Positions 43,430 to 55,279 of a stretch of 64,000 nucleotides of DNA are shown here, in pieces. The DNA is from Aquatica leii (lineage: Eukaryota > Arthropoda > Insecta > Coleoptera > Lampyridae). The notes under the pieces were generated by a model, which saw only the letters and a list, made by a program, of their open reading frames with translations, did no database searches and was not told the origin of the DNA. Every line of letters starts with the position of its first letter. Positions within the stretch are counted from its first letter, which is position 1. The stretch lies in the NCBI GenBank assembly GCA_035610365.1, contig CM069432.1, positions 228,306,532-228,370,531 of the forward strand, given 5' to 3'. The translations under genes were made by a program, and so were the position numbers.

Positions 43430-44620
43430 AACTACCAGACTAAAATGTGGTGGGGGCATAAACCACATACCATGACGTAGTGCCAGAGGAGGAGGAGGAC
43501 GTGGACCTATCATACTATCCGAACTTGCTTGGTGCAAGTTCGCCTATATAGGATAGAACCATTTAGGATATGTTACGAGAAGAAAGGATTGCCTAGTTAG
43601 ACGACCCGCTCGTCCCGGGTTATAGGACATTTTGATCCAGTCTAGGATATTCGGCATCAAGGAATAGGCGTTACGTTCTTTATAAAATCGATAGGAACAG
43701 TACGATACGCCCCGAAGATCATACAAAGGAATAAGGAATGTAGAGATTTTAATTTGCTGAAAATGTGGGTATGTCGCAATCTGTAGTACCAGATGTCTAA
43801 TCCATATGTGAGCATAAGGATACTGCACTGTTGAAAATGGTCACTAATGATTTCTTATGTAAATTCCAGTTACGGCGAGAATATTTGTAGAGCAAGTGCA
43901 AGACAGTCTTGTCCTTGTCAACCACATAGGAACAGTGTTTAAAGAAGCTCAGTTTATAATCGAGCAGACCAAGGTACTTAAACTCGAAAACCCTTCGAAC
44001 TGAAATGCCATTGAGTTGAAGTGAGAGGAGGAACCAAAAACCACGTGATCTTGCCCCTAAATCGCTTTCGTTGTATGCCAACACTATGATAGTGATATCG
44101 TCTGCGTAAGGAAAATGTCACAGTTATCGGGTAAGTCTTGTTCTAGTAGAAAATCTACAACTAGGTTCCACAAAGTTGGACCGAAAACCGATCCTTCTGG
44201 GCATCCTTTCGTCAGTCGTTTTGTGTAGGAAGAACCTGAAACATTCGCGAAATAAGTGATCGACCAACTCGATAAGTAACTACAAATGACGCGCACGGCG
44301 TCTGCAAGTACCCTCTTAACGACGAGAACTTCAATTATTGATGGCCACTATACTTTATTGAACGCTCCTAAAATGTCTATAACAATGCATAGTCTATTCG
44401 TTTGTAATTTCGTCATTAATTTACGATGGCGTTTATCGTCAATTTGCAGAGAACGAAAACGTACTGGCTGGGATGGAATAATCTTTAGGGAGGAATGATG
44501 TCATGTATTTTATTTAATAGTACTCGTTCGAATAGTTTGTTCTGATCTGTTTTTTTTTTGGGGCAATCAAACTAGACAGCCAATTTTCGGACATCTGCTT
44601 CTATGGGATTTAAAGTGTCC
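43430..44620 (-). pseudogene. R1/Jockey-like LINE fragment, reverse transcriptase to 3' end
   Basis: Minus-strand motifs in order: VIDILGAFNKV-like box near 44370, YLSSWSITYFA, then TKGCPEGSVFGPTLWNLVVD (near 44160-44215). After a one-base shift the catalytic FPYADDITIIVLAYNE follows near 44085-44110, then FEFKYLGLLDYKLSFFKHC. A proline-rich PRPPPPLALRHGMWF end lies near 43500. Several stops and shifts make it inactive. The KG-x-PQGSVLGPTLWN pattern is that of the R1/Jockey group. Confidence 0.8.
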
Positions 44621-44951
44621 TTTTCAACATTCTCACCGCGATTGATTTGATTTTCGTAATTGTAGCTAGCTGTGTCAATTTTTTCTAAAATTATTATTTT
44701 ATATTAAATTTCTATAATTCGATAAATACATGTAAAAAATAAAACATCGTAGTTTGTACCTGTTTTTCTCACACGACGATCCACTCTTTTTTATTCAAAA
44801 AGCCATTTGTACTAGCATATATTTTTAACTGACACTGCAATAAATATCTTTACTTAAATCGGTAACCTACAACTTTATGTAAACAGAAACAACATTTAAA
44901 TTGTTTGTCGCCGTCCCTTCTTATCGTTTAAAGAATACCAAATTGCGCTAA
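44621..44951. other. Spacer without a gene
   Basis: Nothing recognised between the LINE fragment and the pogo terminus. Confidence 0.4.
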
Positions 44952-45317
44952 TAAGGTACCTGTCCCAAATAAAACCGTACGCTTAATAAAGCCAATCGTC
45001 GAATTTAGTAAAACGACGGATCGGATAAGACATTAACTACTATCAATGTCCTTTATAGCACAAAGGTACAGTGTGCAAGTAAAATTACTTTCGTTAGAAT
45101 CCTCTAGCGAGACATAGTGTAGAAGTTTTTATTCTGTGCTGGTCCAATGTAAATGCTGTGTAGCTTATACGGAGTTATCTTCCAGTTACCACAGACATTA
45201 TAAACAATACCTTTGTGACTGCTAATTAGGCATAGTGTAAAAAACAATCGTACTGTAAGTAAACTTAATAAAATTCATTAAAACACTTTTCTTAAAATAT
45301 TTCTTTGTAAAGGTTAT

Positions 45318-45387
45318 ATGTGCATAATAAGCCAGGTGGGAAAGACTCGTGTGGACTTATTTGGCGTACTGGCCTTATTATGCACAT
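45318..45387. repeat. Perfect-armed hairpin inside the pogo relic
   Basis: ATGTGCATAATAAGCCAG (45318-45335) and CTGGCCTTATTATGCACAT (45369-45387) are complementary except for one inserted base. The loop of about 33 bp includes GTGGGAAAGACTCGTGTGG. It is just upstream of the transposase and may be a transposase site or an inserted foldback. Confidence 0.8.
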
Positions 45388-45439
45388 TACTGTTTTCTGA
45401 AAATAAAAACTTGATTGTAATGCCTTATTTTTTTTGTTT

Positions 45440-47230
45440 CAGCGGAAATATCTTGAAATGCCACCATGAGCGTTGAAGAGTATCAGCAACGGAATGGCAG
45501 TGCTAAGGGTCTCGCAACAACATGAAGGTTCTAAAAGAACTTGCTGGCCGGTAGCACGTTAAGAAAATTAGATCGAAGTTTTTTATTGAACAAAAAAACA
45601 AGAAACTGAGTTATGTAACCGTATTATTCGTCTCGCGGAAGTTGGTTCTTCAAAGAAATGTATACAGTTTTGTAGCAAATAGAAATATTCCCCATAAATT
45701 TAACGAAATATCACAAATATCCGCTAGAAAGTAGATGTTAGTTTTTTATAAACGTAATCCCAATGTGGCTCAGCAAAAAGTCCTATTTTTAAACTCCGCT
45801 AGAGCTCAAAAACTTAATAGGTATGCTGTGACGGATTTTTTAAACTAAAAAAAATATTATTGGATCTTAATCTCATGAACGAACCTCATTGAATATTCAA
45901 CATGGATGGCAAGAAAAGTCAACTGACGATTCACCATCAACACGACGTCAAAAGGGTACATTTAATAGCTCAGTAGCATGTTAAAAATGTTACAGTGGTT
46001 TCATGTCGGAACGCAGTAAGGCAAGCTGTCCCGCTGATGATCCTATTTAAAGAAAAACGTAAAAAATGTGAGTGGCTAAGCTTATTGCCTTCTGGATCTG
46101 TAATAAAAAATGACGTAGAAAGTATGATCTCACAAACCTTTGTCATTTGGGTACAACATTTTGCTAATTATAAACCCCCAAGAAGATGCCTACTTGTATT
46201 TGATGGAACATCTCTCATTTAAATGCCAACATTGTGACTGCAGCTGATACGCACGAAATAACTTTGTTTTGCCTCCCGAGCAGCACTACACACGAGTGGC
46301 AGCCACAAAATAAAAGCGTTTTTCGATCATTCGAGCATCATTGAGACGATTAAGTGCTTTAACTTTGTGTAAAAAAGAAAAATCACACAATTGAGATATG
46401 GTGAAATTCTGAGCAAAGCGTGACTCCCGGTAATTTGATGACTGAATTTAGAGCAAACAGAATTTTTTCGTTTGATAAAACATTCTACCAGATATTGCCT
46501 TTTCTTCTAATGCTTTCACTGAAATTGAAATAGGAAAGCATCAACCTGCAAGAAGCACAAAAGAGCATCAGACCGCAAAAGATACCCGACATAATCCAAA
46601 AATTAAGATGAAGGTTGTCTCTTAAACACAAGTTGAAAATCAAGAATTTAGCAGCGAATCTGATGATTCTGATTATACCTTGCATAGCTCTTCAGATTAT
46701 GCAGATAATGCAAATAATGAGTCCGAAGACAAGACAGCGATGATATGCTTTTGGCAAACTTCCTTTGACATGCTACATTATTAGAGTCATACTCACCGAT
46801 TCTATATTTATTGTCTCAGCCTCAATGTTCGAAATTTTGAAGCTCTACACCGCAGCCCTCAGCTTCTTTTTCCTTATCTTGCCATGTAAACTTCAACCTT
46901 AACACTGTAAATAATATTGATGCAGTATCCAGTAACCACACCTTCAACAAATTACTTCCAATTTCTGTGATTAAAACATCGAATAAAAGAAGGCGCAACG
47001 CTTTAAATTCAACTATTGCAGTAAAATTACTGTTTAACAAGCAACCTTCCAAGAAGAACCATCTAGCCACGCAGATAAAAAAAAAGGAAGAAAGTTAGTT
47101 TTGCTTTATTTGCAAACGAGATGAACAGTTAAACATGCGTTTATGTTCCTTATGTCTAAGGTATTTCCGAAATGCTTGGATTTGACCAGAGAAGCTGACA
47201 TTTATCCGTCCAGCCTGTAGTTAAGAATAA
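45440..47230 (+). pseudogene. pogo/Tigger transposase, degenerate
   Basis: N-terminal psq-like RKYLEMPP is followed after stops by a CENP-B-like segment with FYKRNPNVAQ. The DDE part reads MDGKKSQLTIHHQHD near 45900, MVSCRNAVRQAVPLMILFKE (46000), FANYKPPRRCLLVFDGTS with the second aspartate (46150), and NIVTAADTHEITLFCLPSST (46230). PGNLMTEFRANRIFSFDKTF follows near 46430. A cysteine-rich end (CFICKRDEQ, CSLCLRYF) occurs near 47110. Many stops and shifts show it is dead. Confidence 0.82.
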
Positions 47231-47480
47231 ATAAATATGCTCATTAAAAAAAATTGTTTCTAGTTTTTCTTGCATTTTTTCATGCATGGCCTTAATTGGT
47301 ACATAGTCTTCCTAGTCACGCATGCACAGATGCTCTATTTACTTATATTAGTTTGTCTAAAACAACATTGCAAACACTTCAAAGTAACGGAAACCCAAAA
47401 GAAATTACTTCACCATGACTGCTAAAAGTTCGATAAAGCTTCAAACCCTTGGCGTGGCCTTATTTAAGACAGGTGCCTTA

Positions 47481-50400
47481 TTTCTTTAAGCGCTTTTTTT
47501 ACATGTGCATTTTAGAATGGTGTTATTTTTTGCAAATGTTTTTTTGTTATTTTGTAACCATGACGATTTTACATATTGTATTAATTCTTGGGGTTTTTGG
47601 TCTAGTTTTTGCATTGTTTATCTATGATTTTGTTTTCTGAATTTTCAATTTTTTATCCTTGCCACGTAGAGGAGCGCGTGATAAAACATGTGATACATGA
47701 AATGTTTTTTAACCGTCTTAATCGAGGGTGTTAAAACTAGTTTGCATGTTTATTAAATTTTTTAGTTCAGTCAGTAGTTTGTAGTTTTGCACGTAACAAA
47801 TATTGTTCTAGTTTTTCAACGCCCAAATTACAGCAAAAGTTTTTTTTTAATTTGTGCATATCCACGTTTAGCTGGTGTAAAGCTTTTTGAAGCAAATCTA
47901 ATGATTTCCAATATATATAATTAAAATTATCGTTTTGTCATAAATTTAATTAACGGTGGCTCATTTGAACTAAAATGGTAATCATATTTATAATATTTGT
48001 TTTTTCGCAATTGTTCTAACATAGCACCGATCATTTGACAATGCGTTTGCAGATATTCGTAATATTTTATTCGGATAGTATTTTACTATGACTGGCGCAA
48101 TTTGATTTATTTTATTATGAAGCTTGTTTGCTTGTCTTTTTGTAATAGTTTACATAAGCACTTAGTTTAATCTATCATATTCGCTTTAAACACATAGTTT
48201 GCCAACCCCAAAAATTGTGTAACTTTGAACAGGTTTTGAATATTTATCAGCACGTTGTAACAATTAATTGAGACTTGATTTTATTGAATATTTTATTACT
48301 TGGAATGTTTTCAGTAGACAAAGACAAAATACACTGTAATAAAAATATAAATTTGGTTTAAAAGATTACATAAAACAAAAAAAGAACGTTGCGACAATCA
48401 CATGGGAGACTCGAACGGATGGAGGAACACAGGGTAGTACGGGACATGACAAAATTATATTTAAAAAAAAGATTAATAGATTACCTGTCCGGTATTAAAT
48501 TCTCAAAACCACATGACAGTGGACACAATCGTCTTATTTCTTTCACTTAGGAAGGAAGCTCGCGTGCCGCTTATCAAAACGGAAATCTGATAACTTTTGA
48601 ACAAATACCCAAAATTATAAAAATACACGACATCTAACGCCATAAAATAAAACCACCACAACGTTTAGGATTTGGTGTATGCTTTTTTCATGCACTATGT
48701 ATTTTAAGTACATAATTTGTTTTGGTATCATGATTAACGTGAAACCTTTTCATTCTAATACTTTTAGCACTTTATTTAAGTTTCCGTCGTGTTTATTCAA
48801 AGTTTCGCCTGTTACAAAGTTATCATCAGCAGTATCTAATTGGAGTTTAATGCTTAATTTTTTCATAAAGTATGTTTAGAAAAATTTGTGCAACTGAAGT
48901 AATACCACAACAAAATTAATGTCTTTTAACTTATTTGCTAAAATCCGCTTGCAAATCTATATTGTTAAATGCTTTAAAACTTTATAATTTTTCAAGGGTC
49001 TTTTCAACTGAGCGAAGTAATAATATTAATATATACGTTGTAATAATAATATCTAAAAGAAGTTTTTAGACACGCTCATGACAATTTAATTTTGTATTTA
49101 TGCTCTTATAAATTCCCGTAAATAACTTTAGAAGTTTATTTATGTGATCTTTAATATAAATTTGACTTTCAACGTTAATCATTTATCGTTTAATTTCTAA
49201 TCGACTATTTTTCTAAGTTGCAATGCCTAATTTTTTCAGTACTCAATGACCTAACAACTTTTCCTTTCTATGTACGATTACCGGTAGATGAATTTCTTTT
49301 GCAACTTTTAATGCGGATTTGTTCCTCACCTGTATTCATTAAAATGCATTTGTTCCTTTTAATGTAATCTTTTCTATTAATTTTTTTTGATATTTTTTCA
49401 TTGTAAGAATTATTTTAACGTAATGTTTTATTTTTATACTTGTTAGTCTCTGCTTCTGTTACTTGATTCATAATTTTTGTCCTACATTTTTTTCATTTTG
49501 GATACTTACTACAAGACGATCTCAAACTAATTCATTTTCTAGTGTTTGATAATTTACAACTAATTAATGCACTAATATATTCCTTTGCGATTATTCTTAT
49601 ATCACATATTCAATTTTACACTAGCATAGATAGCATTCGTGATTCCGGTAAAATGGTTGTCTTGAATTCTTTTATTTTTGGTTTGTTGTGAAGATGAATT
49701 GTGTTTTAAAATTTTGTAATGTTTTCACCTATATACAGGTGCAATTAATTAGTTTATGTTGCATCGGTAATGTTTTGTTTACTTTTAAAGGGTAATCCAT
49801 AATTTTTAGTACTCTCTATTAAACAAAAAATTCATTAATACTGGCACTGCAAGTTAATTTAATTTTTTTTATAAATAAAAAAGTACTGACGGTAAGTATT
49901 GTTCTAATTATTCTTTAGCTTTAACGTACATTTTAAATATTGACATATTAAATATAATCTTAAAGTTGATAAAAATACAATTTCATAATGCATATAAATG
50001 ACAGTAACTTTATTTACTTAAAAAGTGTAATATAATTACCATAAATTTTGAATTTTAAATCACTTAACCGACATGTTTATAATTCTTAAGTAATCCAGAG
50101 TAAGATAAGAATTATTAGAAAAAAGTTAGATGAAGAAATATTTGTAATAGAGCATGATTATCATAAATGTGTTTACAACTTATTATATAACTTTGAATTT
50201 CAAAATAGAGAGCTAAAATATTAAGTTACCAAACACTTTCAGTTTCAATTCAAGACCATCCTAATAATGAGATGCGAAAATGCAGCAGTATCGATTTTTC
50301 CGAAACAAATTTAGTTTATTGTGATTATAACCAAAAGCATTAAGTAGATTTAATAGATAGTAATTAAGCTATAAAAAGTGGTCACACCTGTGCTTACTCA

Positions 50401-51700
50401 AGCACATAATTTGAAAGGATACTCAAAACGTAATCGTACAGACACCTGCCAAACTAAAAAAAAATAGATTTTAAAACACAAGGCAACACAACGAAATAAC
50501 AAAATTAAAGAGAAATTACTATCGACAACGAAAGCTTCTCAAACAAAAAAAAACAAATATTTAGTAAAAATAAATAAATTATGATTTATTTAACACTTAG
50601 TTACAATATATATTACTTCAACTTTATGTAAACGTAATAATATTTTTATTTTAAAAATAGTAAATCCATTAACTGCATTTTTTATATCGGCCGTTTCTGT
50701 ATTTTCATTGAAGAATAAATAAATTGTTTTATTTTATTATGGTGTTTTAGAAGGCGTGCATAAAATAAAAACTAAAAAATAACTAAACTTAATGGGTGAT
50801 CAATATCAACGTCAAATCATGCGACGCAATAAATTCAAACGTAAAGTGTTTATTAATGTTTGTATTATTTAAGCAACATTCCTTAAATTGAAGTATTACA
50901 TTAATTAAAATCAAATCCTGGCGATGTTTTCCAAATAAGAGCTTATTAACCTTTGTCCGGGTATGCATGCATGTGAATATATCTTTCAAAAAATACTTTA
51001 AGATTTAGAATTACCTAAACAAATTAGTCGGTAGAAGTGTAAATACTCAATAATATAAAATTAAAAATAACTATTTGTCAACAACAATAGAAAACTAACA
51101 CAGTAAATAAAAGAAGCACTAATAAACAACTAATTTGTACTTATAACATATAAAGAATAATTAATTCCACTTTTAAAATTAAAAATTAATAAGATAATTT
51201 TTAATACTTGGCAATTAATCTAAAAGTAAAAATCAAAAAACAGCTCAATAATAAAATACTAATAAAAAACTGAACCTTTAGCTATTTTGATTTTATTTTA
51301 TCATTTACTATACAAATCTGCTGCTGTTTGACTGCAACAGAATTTGGATCTGAACCCGATATAAAAATTTGTGCATCGCTCGGTATTAACAGTTCTATGG
51401 ATGTAGGCACATAATCAAAATTATTTAAAAAACATAGATTTATTTGTCTTGAAGTACTCAAACAGACAGTTTTTGCTTTAATTCAAGTTTATAGAAAGAT
51501 ATGACACAAACATGTGCATGGACAACATCTAACAAGTCTTATTTACTTCTAGATGTTTTTTTCATGGTTATAAAATTTCAATTTTACTAACGTTCAAGTT
51601 TGGCTTCTTCTTACGTTAAGTTAATCAGTATTAATCATAATGCGTATGACATTAATGTTACAAAATTCATCACGTTTTTAAATTTAGCAAATCAGTAACA
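47481..51700. other. Long AT-rich region without a recognisable gene
   Basis: Over 4 kb with no domain-bearing ORF, terminal repeats or tandem array that I could support on either strand. Likely old non-functional sequence. Confidence 0.45.
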
Positions 51701-51816
51701 CACGCCCTCTACAGCAAAGATCAACCTTGGAAAGGACACAAACCCTTACTCCGAGTAATAACAAAGTCAGTCAAGCGGTAACGGAAAGTAAAAGTTCGTT
51801 AATTACTCGATGATGA

Positions 51817-51850
51817 TATAAATACCGTAACTTACACTTTTTCCTTCAGT
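51817..51850 (+). promoter_or_regulatory. TATA box plus insect initiator
   Basis: TATAAATA at 51817-51824 is followed 31 bp later (first T to A+1) by TTCAGTG, with the A at 51848. This is the canonical insect TATA/Inr spacing. It lies 22 nt ahead of the ATG at 51870. Confidence 0.45.
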
Positions 51851-51869
51851 GACATTTACCACTCCGAAA

Positions 51870-52031
51870 ATGCAAACTGCAATGTCTTGCAAAACGTCAG
51901 TTTGTTTGGGTTCACGAACGACAAAGACTTCTTGATTTGTTTCTCAAGGACAAACTAGGACCAAGCCTAAAAAGTCTATGTGTTCAACTACGACGCGGTC
52001 TAAGCCGAAAATCGCTTATTATCATAAGTGA
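51870..52031 (+). pseudogene. Small basic Ser/Thr/Lys-rich ORF with one internal stop
   Basis: ATG at 51870 opens MQTAMSCKTSVCLGSRTTKT. An in-frame TGA stands at 51933-51935, after which the frame goes on with SQGQTRTKPKKSM and TTTRSKPKIAYYHK to a stop at 52029-52031. An AA/GTGAGTAAC at the end could be a splice donor leading to the ORF at 52279. Strongly basic, protamine-like in composition, but no family is recognised. It may be a decayed gene or part of the repeat seen at 52380. Low confidence. Confidence 0.3.
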
Positions 52032-52278
52032 GTAACAATTTTACCATTAAATAGTACAAGATCTTCATTAAAACCTATTTCCCCCGTGATCTATGAGTTC
52101 AGCATCAACATTGTTTTCGACTGGTAGTATTACCGTTTAGTAACATTCTCCGTTTTGTTTTCATCGTCGTCGTTTTCCTATTTTCCCTATTTTTACATTT
52201 TAAAACAGTTATTATCATAACTATTCAGCACTTCTTGTGTTTTCACTGAGAAAGTATTAAATAATAGCTGTTATTGTA

Positions 52279-52554
52279 ATGACACATTTTCGAAGTGGTA
52301 CTCGCAATCCCGATGGAACTTGGTCGTATTCTCTTCAAAGTTGCATCAATCAATTCAATGAACACTTTCTAGAAGCAAACTCTACTTACGATACTTTCCG
52401 ACAACGTAAACAATTTTTAATTAAATGGTATTTAAATAAAAGTTGCATTTACAAGAGGAAACATACAGGAAGCCTTACTGTACTCAATGCACCTGTTGTC
52501 AGACATTCGCAATCTCAAAGTTCAAATAAACCGATAGCAAAATTATTCTTTTAA
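52279..52554 (+). CDS. ORF of a dispersed repeat, 91 residues, unknown function
   Basis: MTHFRSGTRNPDGTWSYSLQ opens a frame with an aromatic, polar centre (FRQRKQFLIKWYLNK) and a polar tail (QSQSSNKPIAK). The part from 52380 on is shared with the degenerate copy at 16930-17190, which lies directly ahead of a Penelope-like reverse transcriptase. It may therefore be a first ORF or leader of that element family. The absence of the reverse transcriptase here suggests a truncated copy. No known domain. Confidence 0.35.
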   Translation: MTHFRSGTRNPDGTWSYSLQSCINQFNEHFLEANSTYDTFRQRKQFLIKWYLNKSCIYKRKHTGSLTVLNAPVVRHSQSQSSNKPIAKLFF

Positions 52555-52610
52555 ATTACAAGCATTTAATTTTTAGGATTGACAGTAAGAACTTACCACA
52601 AAGGATTCGA
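52380..52610 (+). repeat. Dispersed repeat, copy 2 (partner at 16930-17190)
   Basis: Shares ordered blocks with the first copy: TTTCCGACAACGTAAACAA, TTGCATTTACAAG, GCACCTGTTGTC, GCAAAATTAT and AAGCATTTAATTTTTAGGAT. The resemblance stops near 52610 (CTTACCAC). Confidence 0.65.
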
Positions 52611-52640
52611 TGGCTCTATACAAGGTTACGGTTTATCAAG

Positions 52641-54450
52641 AATTACGTGCTCCTGACGTTTTAAAACGTGTACAAAGCATGGTTTCATTTAATGTGGATA
52701 TGTAAATAAATGGTGTACGGATTGTGACGTCAAGAAGAAGGATAATTGGTCCAATATTTTTTACAATACTGCAAAAACAGAACGTTACTGTAATATTTTA
52801 GGTCAAATTTCAATTTGGTTACTTTTAGCAAAACAATGCAACGGCTCATACTACTATAGCTACAATTGAATTTATTCAACAATTCTACAATGCAGTGGCG
52901 GGTTTAAGTTCATTGAGGCACTTAGAGGCAAGAAAAAATGAGGCCTACTTACCACCAAGTGTCAAATTTCTTTTATATACTTTAACTTGAATGTTAACAG
53001 ATATTTTTAAATTGCCGTTTAATGATATTTCAAACAAAAACACAAAAATTAAATAAAAGTTTTTGTATTTGAATAAAAATATAAGGGAAAGAGAAATTTA
53101 AAAATATAAAAAAAATTCTAAAATAACCCGTGATAGAAGGCTTAATTTATTTTTTATTCTTGATATTGTAGCGTTAACAAAACTTCAACTTAGAGACTTT
53201 TTACTAAGTTTTTAGAAACGTTTTATTATATTATTTGATACTTTAGTTACAACTTAAAACAGAAAAAAAAAGTTTAGTCTTTTAAAGTGTTTTCATAGAT
53301 TTCATTTCTTTTATTTAAGTTTGTCATTAACTTATTGAAAATGACAAGAAAATTAATACAAAAAGTGTTTTCTGGAAAAAAATAAAAAATTTTCAGTTTT
53401 CGTTTTAATTTAAAAAATGTATTTTTCTATTGGACGTTTGCTTTTAAATATTTCGACAATATCTCTTTGATCTCATTTTCTATATTTTTAAATTCTCCAT
53501 GGTACTTTCTTATAAAATCAATTAATGATTTCAATATCTATATTATATAGACTGCAATTGTTTACTCGTTTTATTTATTTTTTGCATTTTAACATTCTAG
53601 ATTATTGTCATATGTATTTCTTAAACTTTATTGCTAACAACTTAAGTTTCACTTTGCTAAACTCTTTTTGGATGATGTTTTTAAAGATGTTAATAAGCTT
53701 CCCATATAAAACACTATGTCAATTGTGCGTACATTTGTGGTATATCTTAAGTACATTTGTCTATTTGCGCAATTTGTCTGTACACCGTAGTTATGTTTAT
53801 GTACGTAAACTGGAAGTGCGTAATAAACTCGGTGTGGCGTTGTTGGCAAAGCATTTACTTGCTAAAATTTTTATTTTTTTTTGTTTACATATAGTATGTA
53901 GCAATATTATGTACAAAGCAGTGTCAATTAGATATACTATTTCTAAAAATTAAAACATTTTTTTTCTGATGTTATTCGTTTTGATTCAATAGAAATACTC
54001 ATCACAAAAACTTCTAAAGTAAATATTTTTTTTATCATTATACATTGATTTAATTTTTTAATTTTTTTACATTTTTGGATTGTTTAAAATATCAATAGAT
54101 TTGCCACATTTTTTACTAAAGAGCAAGGTTTTAAATATATTTACGTTTACATCAGGAACTGTACATAGTCATTTTGTTTGTTAATTTTTTTTGTTTTGTT
54201 CTTTGCTGACTCTCACTTTCATTTTTATCTTCGTATGTATAACTAAACAATTTTTAGTTTTTGCCACAAATAAGAATACGTTTTAAAGTATCAGTTCAAG
54301 TTTACTTATATGTAAGTATGTATGTACAAACAAAACAATATGTTAAATGTTCTGCTGACTGCAGACTTGTGTGAAACTGAACACAGTTTCTATTGCAAAA
54401 TCTAATCCGTGATTAATTTTATTAATGCAAAAAATATCGGCCTGCAGAAT
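52641..54450. other. AT-rich region; possible transposon end at 52896
   Basis: At 52896 CAGTGGCGGGTTTAAG resembles the CAGTGGCGG start common to several DNA transposons, followed by GAGGCACTTAGAGGCAAG and GAGGCC motifs; no matching right end was found. A 142-codon plus-strand ORF at 53525-53953 is phenylalanine/leucine-rich and has no domain. Confidence 0.4.
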
Positions 54451-54471
54451 TTTTTTACAAATTTGTGAAAA

Positions 54472-54563
54472 ATGATACAAAGATGCTACAAACAGTTTAA
54501 CAAAAGCAGGGAAAATGTTCGTAATCAACGAAGTGGAAGACCAGTTGTCTGTCAATTTAGTTT
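54472..54563 (+). pseudogene. Possible mariner helix-turn-helix scrap
   Basis: MIQRCYKQFNKSRENVRNQR followed by SGRPVV resembles the mariner transposase linker of the W-x-x-x-F-x-x-GRENV-x-x-x-RSGRP type. Nothing recognisable follows. Too short for certainty. Confidence 0.35.
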
Positions 54564-54669
54564 AACAAGTGAACGAGAAAACCAAAAGTTTACGTTACCC
54601 AATTTAACCATTTTTCACAAACACGTTACAATTTCATGTATTTATGAAACTATTCAAAATTAATTAATT

Positions 54670-54760
54670 TTTGACGTTTATGTTGACAAGTGTGCCAAAA
54701 CTGTCAAAGACGGTTTACAATAGCGAAAAATTAAAATTTATGACAGTTAAGAACAATAAA
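54670..54760 (+). repeat. 91-bp repeat, copy 2 (identical to 29610-29700)
   Basis: Identical over 91 bases to the copy 25 kb away, same orientation. It ends six bases before the hairpin element that starts at 54767. Confidence 0.9.
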
Positions 54761-54766
54761 TTTTAT

Positions 54767-55026
54767 TTTCTTCATACCTCGGTCGAAAGTACGTACTTTC
54801 GTCCCTAATAGCAGGGACGAAAGTTAAACATTTACTCCCTTTGAGAAGTACACGCGCGCCCTCTATAACGCCGGGAGGAAAGAATTTCTAATGCGTATTA
54901 ATACTCGTAACTAGGGACTATTTATTCTGTTGCTACAACAAATCGTTAACCGCTGTCACTACTGTTGCTATATAATTATCAATGTAGTAGAATTAATAAC
55001 GTACTTTCGACCGGCTATGAAGAAAA
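54767..55026. mobile_element. Foldback/MITE-like unit, 260 bp with 26-bp TIRs
   Basis: The left end starts TTTTCTTCATACC and passes into GGTCGAAAGTAC. The right end (55001-55026), read on the minus strand, is TTTTCTTCATAGCCGGTCGA followed by AAGTAC. Inside, CGAAAGTAC/GTACTTTCG is a perfect palindrome (54784-54801), and ACTTTCGTCCCT/AGGGACGAAAGT forms a 12-bp stem with a 6-nt loop (54795-54824). No coding capacity. Confidence 0.75.
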
Positions 55027-55028
55027 AT

Positions 55029-55155
55029 CGTATACACTACGCGGGCCAAAAGTTGAAATCTCGGTCCTGCGCGTCATGATGCCCTCGGCTTCGCCTTGGG
55101 GCATCATGACGCGCAGGGCCGAAAATTCAAGTTTCGGCCCTCGTAGTGTAATATA
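55029..55155. repeat. Long hairpin, about 60-bp arms
   Basis: Arms 55029-55088 and 55096-55155 are nearly perfectly complementary, including GCGCGTCATGATGCCC on the left and GGGCATCATGACGCGC on the right. The loop is about 7 bp. GC content is far above the surroundings. Confidence 0.9.
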
Positions 55156-55194
55156 CTATTTTAAGGAACTTTCGATCCCGCTGTGATAAAAATT

Positions 55195-55279
55195 GTATAC
55201 TTACTACGGGAGGAAAGTATGACATCCCAACACGCGCAGAATTGAAAGTCATACTTTCCTCCCTAGGTAAGTAATATAT
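55195..55279. repeat. Hairpin, about 30-bp arms
   Basis: GGGAGGAAAGTATGAC (ends 55223) pairs with GTCATACTTTCCTCCC (55248-55263), extended by GTATACTTACTA and TAGGTAAGTAATATAT on the outside. Loop about 24 bp. Confidence 0.88.

Larger units (their letters stand above)
44954..47478 (+). mobile_element. pogo/Tigger-like DNA transposon relic
   Basis: The left end AGGTACCTGTCCCAAATAA (44954) matches the complement of the right end, TTATTTAAGACAGGTGCCT (ends 47478), with three or four differences. TA dinucleotides flank both ends (44952-44953 and 47479-47480), as for the Tc1/mariner/pogo group. A broken pogo-type transposase lies inside. Total 2525 bp. Confidence 0.7.

Noticed and set aside
46822-47070. 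82-codon minus-strand ORF
   Set aside because: Lies inside the plus-strand pogo transposase relic and has no domain.
53525-53953. 142-codon plus-strand ORF with hydrophobic segments
   Set aside because: No domain, no promoter or splice context, composition expected of T-rich DNA; judged chance.
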